A DNA stretch of 64,000 bases from Gp13-AA77 sp035946575 (GCA_035946575.1 DASYZG010000012.1:1-64000), one strand, 5' to 3'; shown: positions 16,191-26,991, counted from the stretch's first letter. The notes: a model not told the origin generated them from the sequence alone. A program made the numbers and translations.

Positions 16191-17942
16191 ATGGCAGAAC
16201 AATCCAAGCAAACAGTTCAACCGGGCCAACCCGCCCAATCCGGCCAATCCGGTAACGGAGCTGGCTCGCTGCGCAGCCGCCAGTGGTTCGGCAGCGACAA
16301 TCTACAGAACATGTCCAACCGCGCCTACCTGCGCGCCGAAGGATTCACCGGCCACGCTTTCGACGGGCGTCCTGTCATCGGCATCTGCAACTCTTGGAGC
16401 GAGCTGACGACGTGCAACGCGCATCTGCGACAGGTGGCCGAGGCGGTGAAGCGCGGCGTGTGGGCGGCGGGCGGATTCCCGCTCGAGTTCCCCACCATCT
16501 CGCTTGGTGAAGTGCTCATGAAGCCGACCACCATGCTCTATCGCAATTTGATGGCGATGGACGTGGAGGAGTGCATCCGCGCTTATCCCATGGACGCGGT
16601 CGTGCTGCTCTGCGGGTGCGACAAGACCACGCCCGCGCAGTTGATGGGCGCCGCCAGCGCCGGCGTTCCCGCGCTCATGGTGACGGGCGGACCGATGCTG
16701 CGCGGCATGTATCGCGGCGAAGCGCTCGGCTCCGGCACCGACTCACGGAAATTCTGGGCGGAGAAGCGCGCCGGACGACTGACCGACGAGGAGTGGTGCG
16801 AGTTCGAAAGCTGCATCAGCCGCAGCGCCGGACACTGCATGGTGATGGGCACCGCGTCGACCATGACGAGCGTCGTGGAAGCACTGGGCATGACGCTGAC
16901 TGGCTGTGCCAATATTCCCGCCGCCGATTCGCATCGCATGTCGATCGCCGAAGAGAGCGGACGCCGCGCCGTGGCCATGGCGCGAGAGGATCTGACGCCG
17001 GCGAAGGTACTCACCCGCGAGGCCTTCGAGAACGCCATTCGCGTCAACATGGCGATCGGCGGCTCCACCAACGCCATCATCCATCTTGTGGCGATTGCCG
17101 GGCGGGTGGGTATCAACCTGCCGCTTGAGCTGTTCGACGAAATCTCGCGCGGTACGCCGTTCATCACCAACGTGCGCCCGTCGGGCGAAATGCTGATGGA
17201 GGACATGTATTACGCCGGCGGCCTGCCGGCGGTGATGAAGGAACTCGAGCCGCTGCTGCATCTTAACGCGCTCACCGTGACCGGCAAAACCATCGGCGAG
17301 AACATCACGGGCGCGCGCTGCTTCGACCGCAATGTGATCCGCGCGGTGAAGGAACCCTTGAATGCCGAGGGTGGCACGGTCGTGCTGAAAGGGAACCTCG
17401 CGCCTAACGGCGCCGTGATCAAGCAAACCGCCGCTTCGCCGCATCTGCTAAAGCACAAGGGCCGCGCGGTGGTCTTCGAAAGCTACCAGGACTTGTGGTC
17501 GCGCATCGACGATCCGAAGCTCGATGTGGATGAAAACTCGGTACTGGTGATGAAGAATGGCGGGCCCAAAGGCGCGCCCGGCATGCCCGAGTGGGGCGAC
17601 ATGCCGGTTCCCAAAAAGCTGCTGGAAGCGGGCGTGGACGACATGGTCCGCCTCAGCGACGCCCGCATGAGCGGCACAGCGTACGGCACCGTGGTGCTGC
17701 ACGTTTCGCCGGAGTCGGCCGTCGGCGGCCCGCTGGCGATCGTCCGGAACGGCGACGAGATCGAGCTCGACGTGCATGGACGCAGGCTCGAACTGCTCGT
17801 GCCGCAAAGCGAAATCGAGAAACGGCGCGCGGCATGGCGCCCGCCCGCGCCGCACTATCAGCGCGGCTACGGACGGATGTACCTGGAGCACGTCCTGCAG
17901 GCGCATCAGGGCTGCGACTTCGATTATCTGCGGCCGGTGTAA
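16191..17942 (+). CDS. IlvD/Edd-family dehydratase, probably a pentonate (L-arabinonate/D-xylonate) dehydratase
   Basis: 583 residues. Three Cys that would bind a [2Fe-2S] cluster are at 75 (SELTTCNAHL), 143 (CGCDKTTPAQ) and 216 (SAGHCMVMGTAST). Their spacing (68 and 73) matches what I recall for L-arabinonate dehydratase, and ARMSGTAYGTVVLHVSPESA near the end is also typical of the sugar-acid branch rather than the IlvD branch. The enzyme would remove water from an aldonic acid to give a 2-keto-3-deoxy acid. The first 30 residues are a low-complexity Gln/Gly/Pro tail. A classical dihydroxyacid dehydratase role in valine/isoleucine synthesis is the alternative. Confidence 0.85.
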   Translation: MAEQSKQTVQPGQPAQSGQSGNGAGSLRSRQWFGSDNLQNMSNRAYLRAEGFTGHAFDGRPVIGICNSWSELTTCNAHLRQVAEAVKRGVWAAGGFPLEFPTISLGEVLMKPTTMLYRNLMAMDVEECIRAYPMDAVVLLCGCDKTTPAQLMGAASAGVPALMVTGGPMLRGMYRGEALGSGTDSRKFWAEKRAGRLTDEEWCEFESCISRSAGHCMVMGTASTMTSVVEALGMTLTGCANIPAADSHRMSIAEESGRRAVAMAREDLTPAKVLTREAFENAIRVNMAIGGSTNAIIHLVAIAGRVGINLPLELFDEISRGTPFITNVRPSGEMLMEDMYYAGGLPAVMKELEPLLHLNALTVTGKTIGENITGARCFDRNVIRAVKEPLNAEGGTVVLKGNLAPNGAVIKQTAASPHLLKHKGRAVVFESYQDLWSRIDDPKLDVDENSVLVMKNGGPKGAPGMPEWGDMPVPKKLLEAGVDDMVRLSDARMSGTAYGTVVLHVSPESAVGGPLAIVRNGDEIELDVHGRRLELLVPQSEIEKRRAAWRPPAPHYQRGYGRMYLEHVLQAHQGCDFDYLRPV

Positions 17943-18012
17943 TCCGTAGCGTCGGTTTAATCCGTAGGGGCGGTTGGTGAACCGCGCCAGAGTCGCGGCT
18001 ACGGTCTGTCGC
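17943..18012. repeat. Short GC-rich palindromic repeat
   Basis: Contains two copies of TAATCCGTAG and the arms GGCGGTTGGTGAACCGCGCC and GTCGCGGCTACGG. It separates two convergent genes and resembles the GTAGGGGCGG-type palindrome at 56890-56918. Confidence 0.5.
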
Positions 18013-18540
18013 CTAATCCTGCCCGCCCGGATAGGTGATCAGTGTATCCTTGACATGCGCGAAGGGCGTGAGATGATGCGGCTCGGCGCGGACGCGGCTG
18101 GTGATGTGGCGCACCGGAATCCTGCGGACCGTAAGCGCGTCGGCGATCAGCGATCGGTGGCAGCGCCATGGCACCGCTTCGGCGCACATCACGGCGCAGG
18201 GTTCTCTCCCGGCAAGTTCGATAAGCCTCTGCAAGCCTCCCTCGAACTTCGGCGTCAGCATGTAGTCAGCGAATCCGCGAAACGAAGCGTTGTGCCAGCC
18301 AAGATTCGTGGAGTCCGGGCGCGCGTGGCGCAGCCCGCCGAGAGCCGCCAGGTGCGTGTAGTGGATCCTCGCGCCGTGCAGCGATTTGGAAAGCGCTGCG
18401 CGATCGAACTGCGGATTGTGGCGCGACCGCGGAACGGTACGCACGTCAACCACGCGCCGCACGCCGTGGGCCCGCAGCAGCGCGAGGAAGTCCTGTATTG
18501 TCCGCGTAGAGTGTCCGACGCTGAATACGGTTGCCGGCAC
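18013..18540 (-). CDS. DUF488-family protein
   Basis: 175 residues. The start (VFSVGHSTRTIQDFLALL), the block VVDVRTVPRSRHNPQFDR, and the Cys/Arg block AVMCAEAVPWRCHRSLIAD are signatures of DUF488, a conserved family of unknown function with putative catalytic Cys. It starts 5 bp after the M48 protease stop, so both are in one transcript. Confidence 0.88.
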   Translation of the reverse strand: MPATVFSVGHSTRTIQDFLALLRAHGVRRVVDVRTVPRSRHNPQFDRAALSKSLHGARIHYTHLAALGGLRHARPDSTNLGWHNASFRGFADYMLTPKFEGGLQRLIELAGREPCAVMCAEAVPWRCHRSLIADALTVRRIPVRHITSRVRAEPHHLTPFAHVKDTLITYPGGQD

Positions 18541-18545
18541 AGCCT

Positions 18546-19430
18546 TCAGGACGTCTGAGGTTGAGGCTTGGGCTTCGGAGGCGGCGGCAACGACAACACG
18601 TGCGCGCGCACCACGTCGAACTGCCGATCGTCGGCAAGCCAGGGCTTGGGCGGACCGAGCTGCGGAATCTCGTCGTCCACGGCCTTGACGCGATCGCCGG
18701 GATCGGGATGGTCGGAAAGGAAGCTGAGCGCGCCGAGCGTCTGCCCGGGATACTTCCGCTTGATCATCTCGAAGAACTGCGCCATGGCGTGCGGATCGTA
18801 GCCGGCGCGATAGAGAATGTAGGCGCCCACCGAGTCCGCCTGCGCTTCCATGCTGCGTGAGTTCTTGAGCAGCAGGGATTCCACGCCGGCGCCGATCAGG
18901 TCGCGCAGCACGTCGCCGGTGAGGCTGCCGTCCTGGCCAAAGAATCCGGCGAGGATCTCGAGCGGCTTCTGCGCGAGCATGGCTTCGGACGCCTGATGCG
19001 TCCCGTGCCGCATCACCACGTGCCCTTCTTCATGGGCGAGAATGCCGGCGAGTTGGGCTTCGCTGGTCGCGCACTCGATCGTGCCGCGATTCACGTAGAT
19101 GTATCCGCCAGGCAGCGCGAAGGCATTGACGTCGCTGCTGTTGAGCACCCTGAACTGCCAGACGTACTCCGGCTGCAGGTTGGGCGCGTACCCGGTCAGG
19201 CTGCGGCCAAGCTGGGCGAGATAGCGGGTCGTAGCCTCGTCAGCGAGAATCGGCAGTTCCTTCTCCACCTGCGCTGCGGTCTGCCGGCCGAGCGCCACGT
19301 CCTGAGGCACGGTGAACAAATTGAAGCCCGGTTTGAAACTGAGTTGCGCGGCCAAGGTCAACGTGGCGAGCGCGGCAGACACAAGGACGCCCGCGCTCAC
19401 AGCGAGGGTCCGTGCTTGCCGCTTCCTCAT
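18546..19430 (-). CDS. M48-family zinc metalloprotease (BepA/Oma1-like, periplasmic)
   Basis: 294 residues. An N-terminal hydrophobic signal (VSAGVLVSAALATLTLAA) precedes a protease domain with the zinc motif HEEGH at 133-137 (AGILAHEEGHVVMRHG) and a third ligand near Glu195 (SMEAQADSVGAYIL). Proteins of this group act in the periplasm on misassembled outer-membrane proteins. Unlike E. coli BepA there is no TPR tail; it ends in a Pro/Lys-rich segment. It is followed after 5 bp by the DUF488 gene. Confidence 0.9.
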   Translation of the reverse strand: MRKRQARTLAVSAGVLVSAALATLTLAAQLSFKPGFNLFTVPQDVALGRQTAAQVEKELPILADEATTRYLAQLGRSLTGYAPNLQPEYVWQFRVLNSSDVNAFALPGGYIYVNRGTIECATSEAQLAGILAHEEGHVVMRHGTHQASEAMLAQKPLEILAGFFGQDGSLTGDVLRDLIGAGVESLLLKNSRSMEAQADSVGAYILYRAGYDPHAMAQFFEMIKRKYPGQTLGALSFLSDHPDPGDRVKAVDDEIPQLGPPKPWLADDRQFDVVRAHVLSLPPPPKPKPQPQTS

Positions 19431-19564
19431 GGAATTATGTCTCCTTTATCCACTAACAGATTGATGCGCGCGCCGTCAATTCGGCTCTCCAAAGGCATCG
19501 TGTCCAGCGGCCTCGCCCCGTGCTCTAGCCGCAAGGCAGTCGGCAAAGTCGCGCGAGCGACGGT

Positions 19565-19935
19565 TATGGCGGCCCCAGGCCGGCCGCGTGGAATACGCCT
19601 TTTTTGCTGCTGTGCGCAGCCACGGCAATCAGCTTACCGGCGCAAACTCTCACTGCGCTGTTCAACTTCGACGGCACAGATGGCCAATTCCCCGGCGCCC
19701 TGGTCCAGGCGACGGACGGGAACTTTTATGGGACGGCTGAGTTGGGTGGCCAAAATCTCCTGCGGAAATAATGGTGCGGCCTATGGCTGTGGCACCATAT
19801 TCAAAGTCAGCCTCCATGGGCTCGCTGACCACCCTCTACGCTTGTGCTCCCAAAGCAAAGGGTTTGAGCCATCCGTGCAACCACTTTGGGAGAATCACCC
19901 CAAACGGTACGTTTACGACGCTCTATAGCGCCACT
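19565..19935 (+). pseudogene. Decayed 'GloVer' choice-of-anchor repeat protein
   Basis: Pieces in different frames make up a recognisable protein. A signal-like LLLCAATAISLPAQ runs into ALFNFDGTDGQFPG and ALVQATDGNFYGTAELGG, then a stop. In another frame comes NGAAYGCGTIFKVSLHG, and in a third SLTTLYACAP and TPNGTFTTLYS. These blocks are units of the tandem-repeat (G-T-x-F-K ... L-T-T-L-Y) secreted proteins common in Acidobacteria. At least two frameshifts and a stop break the frame, and only about two repeat units remain. Confidence 0.75.
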
Positions 19936-19971
19936 CGGCAAAGCTGTGCACAATCGAAGTAGAATCCTAAG

Positions 19972-20868
19972 ATGACGGACCCGTCCCGACCTTCCTGGGT
20001 GCGACGGCTCTTCAGGAACGCAACCGAGATCCGCGCCGGTTGGCGCCTGCTGCTCTTCGTGGCCCTGTCATTCGTCTTCATTCGCCGCGTGCTCTGGATT
20101 CTGCTCCGCCTCCACCTGCCGGACTGGCCGTTCCTTGATCCGGTACAGCTTTTCAGCGACGACCTCTCAGTGCTGCTGCCTATCCTGGCCGCCACGCTCA
20201 TCATGGGGCGGCTCGAGCGCCGCCGCCTGACCGGCTACGGCATTCCGGTGCGCGACGCCTTCGGCCGGCGCTTCTGGGCGGGAACAACCTGGGGATTCGG
20301 CGCCACCTTGCTGCTGCTCGGCCTGATCGCACTGGGCGGCGGACACAAGATCGCCGGCGTGGCGCTCGAGAGACGAGGCCTCGCTCACTATCTCGGGCTG
20401 TGGCTGACGGCCGCGGTCATGATCGGGTTCACGGAAGAGATCGCCTTTCGTGGCTACCTGCTGCGCACCCTGAGCGACGGCATCCGCTTCTGGCCCGCGG
20501 CCGTGCTGCTCTCAGCCGGCTTCGGCGCGCTGCACTATTTCACCAAGCCCTATGAGCGTTGGGAGGATTTCGCCTGCACCGGACTCATCGGCCTGCTCGC
20601 CTGCCTTGCCCTGCGCCGCACCGGGAGCCTGGCTTTTCCCATCGGTTTTCATTTCGCTTTCGACTTCGGCGCCATCTTCGTGTATTCGGGCAGGAACGCG
20701 GGCGAGTTCGCGGTGGGGCACCTGCTTGAAACCAAGTGGCCTGGACCCGAATGGCTGACCGGGGGGCAACTGGGCCCGGAAGCCAGCTGGATGGTCTTCG
20801 TGGTGATCGCCGTCCTGTTCCTGGCGTTCGATCGGACTCATCGCGAGGCGCGCTTTACCCTGGTCTGA
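19972..20868 (+). CDS. CPBP-family intramembrane glutamic endopeptidase
   Basis: 298 residues with about eight membrane helices. The ABI/CPBP motifs are present: Glu155-Glu156 ... Arg160 (TEEIAFRGYLLR), His188 (FGALHYF) and His227 (FHFAFDFGA). Family members are Rce1-like proteases that cleave within the membrane, or protect against bacteriocins. The substrate is unknown. The gene stands alone, followed by two hairpins. Confidence 0.9.
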   Translation: MTDPSRPSWVRRLFRNATEIRAGWRLLLFVALSFVFIRRVLWILLRLHLPDWPFLDPVQLFSDDLSVLLPILAATLIMGRLERRRLTGYGIPVRDAFGRRFWAGTTWGFGATLLLLGLIALGGGHKIAGVALERRGLAHYLGLWLTAAVMIGFTEEIAFRGYLLRTLSDGIRFWPAAVLLSAGFGALHYFTKPYERWEDFACTGLIGLLACLALRRTGSLAFPIGFHFAFDFGAIFVYSGRNAGEFAVGHLLETKWPGPEWLTGGQLGPEASWMVFVVIAVLFLAFDRTHREARFTLV

Positions 20869-20950
20869 AACTGGCCGGGTTGAAGGGGGATCAGGGCCGA
20901 TACTCGCGGCAACAGGCGCCATGTCCGTGCCAGCCAATTGAACGGGACAG

Positions 20951-21018
20951 TCCATCACCATTGATGGATTACGGAACTCGAGGCGGCGTTCCCGATAGCG
21001 GCGCTCTGTTGAGCGCCG
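20951..21018. terminator. Two hairpins between convergent genes
   Basis: TCCATCA-CCAT-TGATGGA (20951-20968) and CGGCGCTC-TGTT-GAGCGCCG (20999-21018), the latter followed by AAAAGA. They lie between the CPBP protease and the amino acid permease, which converge, and could end transcription on either side. Confidence 0.5.
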
Positions 21019-21079
21019 AAAAGACGGCAGCCGGAAACCGCCGCTACCGCGTGATCGTCACCCTATCCTGTAATCCGGA

Positions 21080-22585
21080 TCAGTTCCCGGCGCGGCCCCG
21101 CCTGCGCCACAGAAAGAACACTGGAATCCCCACCGCCACGATGCACAATCCGGTCACGCTTTGCGCCGCCTTGTGCGTGAGCAGCGCCCACTCGACGAAG
21201 ATGGCGAAGATGACATAGAGCGCCGGGATCACCGGGTATCCGACGGCGCGGTAGGGCCGCGGCGCGCCGGGACGCGTGCGCCGCAGCCAGAAGAGCCCGG
21301 CGATAGTGAGGATGTAGAACAGCATCACCGCGAAGATGACGTAATTCAGCAGATCGTTGTAAGTGCCGGTGAGGGTGAGCAGCGCGGCCCAGACGCCCTG
21401 AAACAACAGCGAAACCGCGGGGCTGTGATACCTGCGATTCACGCTGGCGACCGACTTGAAGAACAGGCCATCCTTGGCCATGGCGTAATAGACGCGCGCG
21501 CCGGCGAGCGTGAGGCCGTTGATGCAGCCGAAGGTCGAGATCATGATGGCGGCCGCCATCAGCCCCGCGCCCCGGGTGCCAAGCACCAGGCGCGCCGCGG
21601 CCGTGGCCACGCGATCCTCGGGCGCGTGGATGATCTGGCTGAAGGTCAGCACGTGCAGGTAGGCGAAGTTGCAGATGAGGTAGAGCCCGCAGACGGTGAG
21701 GGTGCCGAGAAAGAGCGCCAGCGGCAGATTGCGCCGCGCATTGACCACTTCGGCGCCGGTGAAGGTGACGTTGTTCCAGGCATCGGAGGAAAACAGCGGG
21801 CCGACCAGCGCCACGGAGATGATGGTAAGGGTGGCCAGGTCCCAATGCGCCCCCTGCCAGAAGCCCCCCGCCGATTGGGCCGCCGCGGCCATACCTGCTC
21901 CGCCCGCCATTCCCGCCGTGCGCACCGGTCCGGCGCCTGCAGGTGCGGCCGCCGGCGCGCCGTGCCAGGCGTATCCGATGGCGATCACGCCCAGCAGCGC
22001 CGCGACCTTCAGGGTGGTGAAGACGTTCTGCACCCAGGCGCCAGTGCGCAGTCCAAAAACGTTCAGCAGGGCGAGCCCGAGCAGGCAGAGAATGGCGGCC
22101 AGCTGCTGCGAGGAGACGGTCAGGCTGAGGGTGTGTCCGGCCAGGGTGAGGCTGCCGAAATTCGCCAGGATGTTCGAGGCGGAGACCCAGGGATAGAAGA
22201 CGCCGAGGAATTTTCCAAAGGCCACGGCGACGGCGGCGATGGTGCCCGTCTGGATCACCAGGAAGAGCGTCCAGCCGTACAAAAAGCCGCAGAGCGGGCC
22301 GAAGGCTTCGCGCAGGTAGACGTACTGCCCGCCGGCGCGCGGCATCATGGCGGCGAGCTCGCCATAGGTAACCGCGGCCATCACGGTCATGAGTCCGCTG
22401 AGCAGCCAGGCGACGAGCAGCAGTCCGGGGGAGCCGACTTCGCGGCCGATTTCGGCCGAGACGATGAAGATGCCGGAGCCGATCATCGACCCCATCACGA
22501 TGGTGGTGGCGTCGTAGAGGCCGAGGCCGGCGACGAGATCGCCCTCGGGTCGGGCGGCCGTGCCGGCGTTGGTCGAAGTGGCCAT
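21080..22585 (-). CDS. APC-superfamily amino acid permease
   Basis: 501 residues with about twelve membrane helices. The N-terminal motif MGSMIGSGIFIVSAEIGREV is the substrate-binding helix 1 of APC amino acid/polyamine/organocation transporters, and EAFGPLCGFLYGWT follows. An Ala/Gly-rich loop (about 215-235) is inserted between helices. It likely imports or exchanges amino acids across the inner membrane. The gene lies 118 bp after the thiE start-side operon, separated by a short direct-repeat-type sequence (GAGGACACAGAGGAACACGG). Confidence 0.88.
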   Translation of the reverse strand: MATSTNAGTAARPEGDLVAGLGLYDATTIVMGSMIGSGIFIVSAEIGREVGSPGLLLVAWLLSGLMTVMAAVTYGELAAMMPRAGGQYVYLREAFGPLCGFLYGWTLFLVIQTGTIAAVAVAFGKFLGVFYPWVSASNILANFGSLTLAGHTLSLTVSSQQLAAILCLLGLALLNVFGLRTGAWVQNVFTTLKVAALLGVIAIGYAWHGAPAAAPAGAGPVRTAGMAGGAGMAAAAQSAGGFWQGAHWDLATLTIISVALVGPLFSSDAWNNVTFTGAEVVNARRNLPLALFLGTLTVCGLYLICNFAYLHVLTFSQIIHAPEDRVATAAARLVLGTRGAGLMAAAIMISTFGCINGLTLAGARVYYAMAKDGLFFKSVASVNRRYHSPAVSLLFQGVWAALLTLTGTYNDLLNYVIFAVMLFYILTIAGLFWLRRTRPGAPRPYRAVGYPVIPALYVIFAIFVEWALLTHKAAQSVTGLCIVAVGIPVFFLWRRRGRAGN

Positions 22586-22703
22586 TCGCGTTCTTTACAG
22601 CTCGTGGTCGGAGTGCTATCTGATCAAAAGCTTTCACCCCGGAGGACACAGAGGAACACGGAGTAAATCGTCTCGATGGCCTCTGTGGTCATGGTCAGGC
22701 TCG

Positions 22704-23374
22704 TTACCTGACTCCAGTTCCTTCGCCCAACACCTCGAGAAATTCCCGTGCGCGGGCGGCGAGATCCGGAGCGCTCAACAATCCTGCAATGACCGCGACG
22801 GCGTCAGCACCGTGCTCGATCACGGCCCGCGCGTTCTCGACCGCAATGCCTCCGATGGCGACCAGCGGCTTGGATGTTGCCTGGCGCGCCCGGGCGAGGC
22901 CGTCGAGTCCCACCACGGGATCGGGCCGTTGCTTGCTGCCAGTCGCAAAAATCGGGCCGAAGGCGAGATAGTCCGCCCTGGACGCGTCCGCCTGGCGCAG
23001 TTGCTCCATATTGTGGGTCGACCAACCCACGATCTGACCCGGCTTGAGGACCCGGCGCGCCTCCTCCACGGTGAGATCGTCCCGGCCGAGATGAACGCCG
23101 TCCGCGCCCGAAACGAGGGCCACGTCGGCGCGGTCGTTGACGATCAATCGTCCGCCGGCAGCGTGAATCACGGGCAGCAGGCTGGTGGCCGCTTCGAAAA
23201 TCCGGCGCGACGTGCCCTGCTTGTCGCGATACTGAAACCATCTCACTCCCGCCGCGAGCAACGTCTCGCAGACGAGTTCGAGCGGCCGGCCCTGCAGGCG
23301 ATCCGTGTCGAGAATCGCATAGAGTCGCGGCAGCGGCTTTGCCGCCCTCGAAGCGTCACTCTCGCGAGACTCGC

Positions 23375-23378
<4 letters not shown>
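22704..23378 (-). CDS. thiE: Thiamine phosphate synthase
   Basis: 224 residues forming a TIM barrel that joins HMP pyrophosphate and thiazole phosphate into thiamine phosphate. Visible are RWFQYRDKQ, the NDRADVAL and GVHLGRDDL phosphate/Mg blocks, STHN, and GGI near the end. Its ATG overlaps the accC stop by 4 bp (ATGA), so it is the last gene of an M24 peptidase-accB-accC-thiE operon. No TPP riboswitch is visible ahead of it, consistent with its position inside the operon. Confidence 0.93.
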
Positions 23379-24733
<1,355 letters not shown>

Positions 24734-24759
24734 CCGAGGTTCCGGGCGGCACGGCAAAA

Positions 24760-25347
24760 TCAGCGCTTCAGCGAAGGTTTGATGGCGAACAGGGATTGGC
24801 CGTATTCCACCGGCTGTCCATTCTCAACATAGATGCGGATGATTTCCCCGCTGGTTTCGGACTCAATCTCGTTCATCAGCTTCATGGCCTCGATAATGCA
24901 CAGGATCTGGCCGACGCGGACCGCGTCACCCGGCTTGACGAAGGCCTCCGCATTGGGCGACGGGCTGGCGTAAAAGGTACCGACCAAAGGCGACTTGATG
25001 ATGTAGAGGGAATCGGTTGATTCGGACGGCGGCGCTTCGACCGGGGGCGCAGCGGGCTCAAAACGGGCCGCCGGCGCAGGAGCTTCCGCCGCCGGGGCAG
25101 CTGCCACGGCATGCGGCGCAGCGGGTACGGTGGGAATGGTCAAGGGGAGGACGGCCGGTGAGATGATCGTGGGCGGCGAAGCCGGGCCGGCGGTCCGGCT
25201 TTCGGCGCGGCGCACGCGAATGCGCACCCCGTCCTTTTCCAGTTCAAACTCGGCGACGTCCCGCTGAATCAGCAAATCGATGAGCTTCTGGATCTCCTTG
25301 AGCTGCCAGACCTCCTCCGAGCCTGTCGCGCTCTTCTTTTCAGCCAT
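24760..25347 (-). CDS. accB: Acetyl-CoA carboxylase, biotin carboxyl carrier protein
   Basis: 195 residues. An N-terminal helical domain (EVWQLKEIQKLIDLLIQRDV) is followed by a long Ala/Pro linker and the C-terminal biotinyl domain with the biotinylated Lys in IIEAMKLMNE. The thumb-like segment SPNAEAF is present. It carries carboxybiotin between AccC and the carboxyltransferase, which is not encoded in this window. ATG 25347 fits the family; an in-frame start 18 bp upstream is possible. Confidence 0.97.
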   Translation of the reverse strand: MAEKKSATGSEEVWQLKEIQKLIDLLIQRDVAEFELEKDGVRIRVRRAESRTAGPASPPTIISPAVLPLTIPTVPAAPHAVAAAPAAEAPAPAARFEPAAPPVEAPPSESTDSLYIIKSPLVGTFYASPSPNAEAFVKPGDAVRVGQILCIIEAMKLMNEIESETSGEIIRIYVENGQPVEYGQSLFAIKPSLKR

Positions 25348-25374
25348 TCTCTGCACTCTCCGCACTTGGCCGCC

Positions 25375-26502
25375 CTAGCCAGTAAACCACACTTCCTTGT
25401 CCGCCGGGGTCAGGACCTCAGGGCCGGCGCCCGCGATCAAGACGGTATCCTCGATCCGAACGCCGCCGTAGCCCTCGACGTACACCCCTGGCTCGACGGT
25501 GACCACCGAGCCGGCAGGCATCGGGGTCTCCTCGCCGCGTCCGAGGCGCGGGCGCTCGTGGACCTCCAGGCCCACGCCGTGACCTGTGCTGTGCGTGAAA
25601 AGCTTCCCCAAGCCCCTCCGTGTCAACGTCTGGCGGGCTATGACGTCGGCTTGGCCGGCCGGTAAGCCCGGCCGCAGGCTTCGAACCGTCTCTCGCTGGG
25701 CTGCCGCCACGGACTCGTACAGCCGGCGCGCCCGGCGCGTCGGCGTCCCCAGGTAAATGGTACGGGTCATGTCCGCGGCGTAGCTCGCGAGTATAGCACC
25801 GAGGTCAAAGATCACCAACTCGCCTCCCCGCAACGGGCGTCCGGATGCCCGGGCGTGCGGCCAGGCGCCGCGCGGTCCGGAAGCCACGATCGTCTCGAAC
25901 GCGGGACCCTCGGCGCCGGCGCGCTTCATGCGGTATTCCAGTTCGGCAGCGAGGTCGCACTCGCACGCCCCCGGCTTCACGATAGGCAGGACCTCACGGA
26001 AGACCTGCGCGGTCAGAGCCCCCGCGCGCCGGATGCGCTCCGCCTCCCAGCGATCCTTGACCATGCGCAACTCGTCGAGGACCGCTCCCATAGCGCGCCA
26101 GCGGAGCGGAGAGCCTTTCCTGCCGGCCTGCTCGCGGAACCTGGAAAAGTCAGCGCAACTTAGGTGGGCGTCCTGGTAGCCGAGCGCCGGGACGCGTGCC
26201 CGCCGGAGCCAGGCCCCAATCGTCTTGCTCAGCGCTTCCCGCGACTCGTTTACGCCAACTCCGCGGCACTGCTCGCGGGCCTGCAGGGTGTAGCGGGGAT
26301 CCACCCAGAGCCGGGCGCGCCTGGGTCCGAGCAGCAGGGCCCCGGCACTGCCCTTAAAGCCGCACAGGTAGAAGATATCGACCGGCTTCGTGACCAGCAC
26401 ATAAGACAGATCAAGGCGATCGAGCCGTTCACGGAGCCGGGCGCGGCGATCGTCAAAAAGCGAGTCGGGGAAGGTGATGTCAGTCTGAGAGCTTGAGCTC
26501 AT
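25375..26502 (-). CDS. M24-family Xaa-Pro peptidase
   Basis: 375 residues; the standard five metal ligands are visible in IFDLGAILASYAADMTRT (two Asp), HSTGHGVGLEVHE (His), VTVEPGVYV (Glu) and GVRIEDTV (Glu). It is a cytosolic proline-specific amino- or dipeptidase. The gene begins the accB-accC-thiE operon, 27 bp before accB. In Firmicutes a related peptidase gene is linked to efp-accB-accC; here efp is absent. ATG 26502 is chosen with GGTGAAG close before it. Confidence 0.92.
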   Translation of the reverse strand: MSSSSQTDITFPDSLFDDRRARLRERLDRLDLSYVLVTKPVDIFYLCGFKGSAGALLLGPRRARLWVDPRYTLQAREQCRGVGVNESREALSKTIGAWLRRARVPALGYQDAHLSCADFSRFREQAGRKGSPLRWRAMGAVLDELRMVKDRWEAERIRRAGALTAQVFREVLPIVKPGACECDLAAELEYRMKRAGAEGPAFETIVASGPRGAWPHARASGRPLRGGELVIFDLGAILASYAADMTRTIYLGTPTRRARRLYESVAAAQRETVRSLRPGLPAGQADVIARQTLTRRGLGKLFTHSTGHGVGLEVHERPRLGRGEETPMPAGSVVTVEPGVYVEGYGGVRIEDTVLIAGAGPEVLTPADKEVWFTG

Positions 26503-26583
26503 CTTCACCAGACGCAAAGGCCGCCCACGCGGGCGGCCTCGCGGTGTCTTTATGTTTTCCCGTTCCATCGGGAACAGGCCGGA

Positions 26584-26904
26584 CTACTTACCGGCAGGCA
26601 GGGCAGCCACGCTGGCGATGGTGATGTTGTCACCCTTCACGGTTCCGGTGACTTTCACCCCTTCGCCTTCGTGACCCTGCAGCTTATCCTGCTGGTCGGT
26701 GTTGTAGACCTTCCCGTTCGCCACCACCACCAGCTTCGAGCCGCCAGCCTCGCACTTCTTTACGCACGCGGCCGCGTCGTCGCTGGCCTTGGAATGTTTG
26801 GCGCCGCACATCGCGTCGCTGACCACGCCAGTAATGGTCTTGGCCCAGGAAAGGCAACCAAACACGAGCATGGCCGCCACAAGCATCAACAGTTTTTTAC
26901 GCAT
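26584..26904 (-). CDS. Small secreted Cys protein, paralogue A (DUF5818-like)
   Basis: 106 residues. A signal peptide (MRKKLLMLVAAMLVFGCLSW) is followed by TGVVSDAMCGAKH, a Cys pair near CVKKC and an OB-like beta domain (VKVTGTVKGDNITIASV). Three Cys and one His are shared with the neighbouring gene. The family (I believe DUF5818) is found mainly in Acidobacteria and has no known function; Cys/His suggests metal or redox chemistry. AGGAG precedes ATG 26904. Confidence 0.75.
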   Translation of the reverse strand: MRKKLLMLVAAMLVFGCLSWAKTITGVVSDAMCGAKHSKASDDAAACVKKCEAGGSKLVVVANGKVYNTDQQDKLQGHEGEGVKVTGTVKGDNITIASVAALPAGK

Positions 26905-26991
26905 GACGATCTCCTTTTTGGATTTGATCATGAGCCCCCAGTCTCTTCATGCGCCGGGGCGGCCCACGTCTCCCCGGACGCGAACCCTCCC

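Noticed and set aside
21063..22649. 528-codon frame overlapping the amino acid permease on the same strand
   Set aside because: Arg/His-rich shadow of the permease in another frame; the permease has clear membrane helices.
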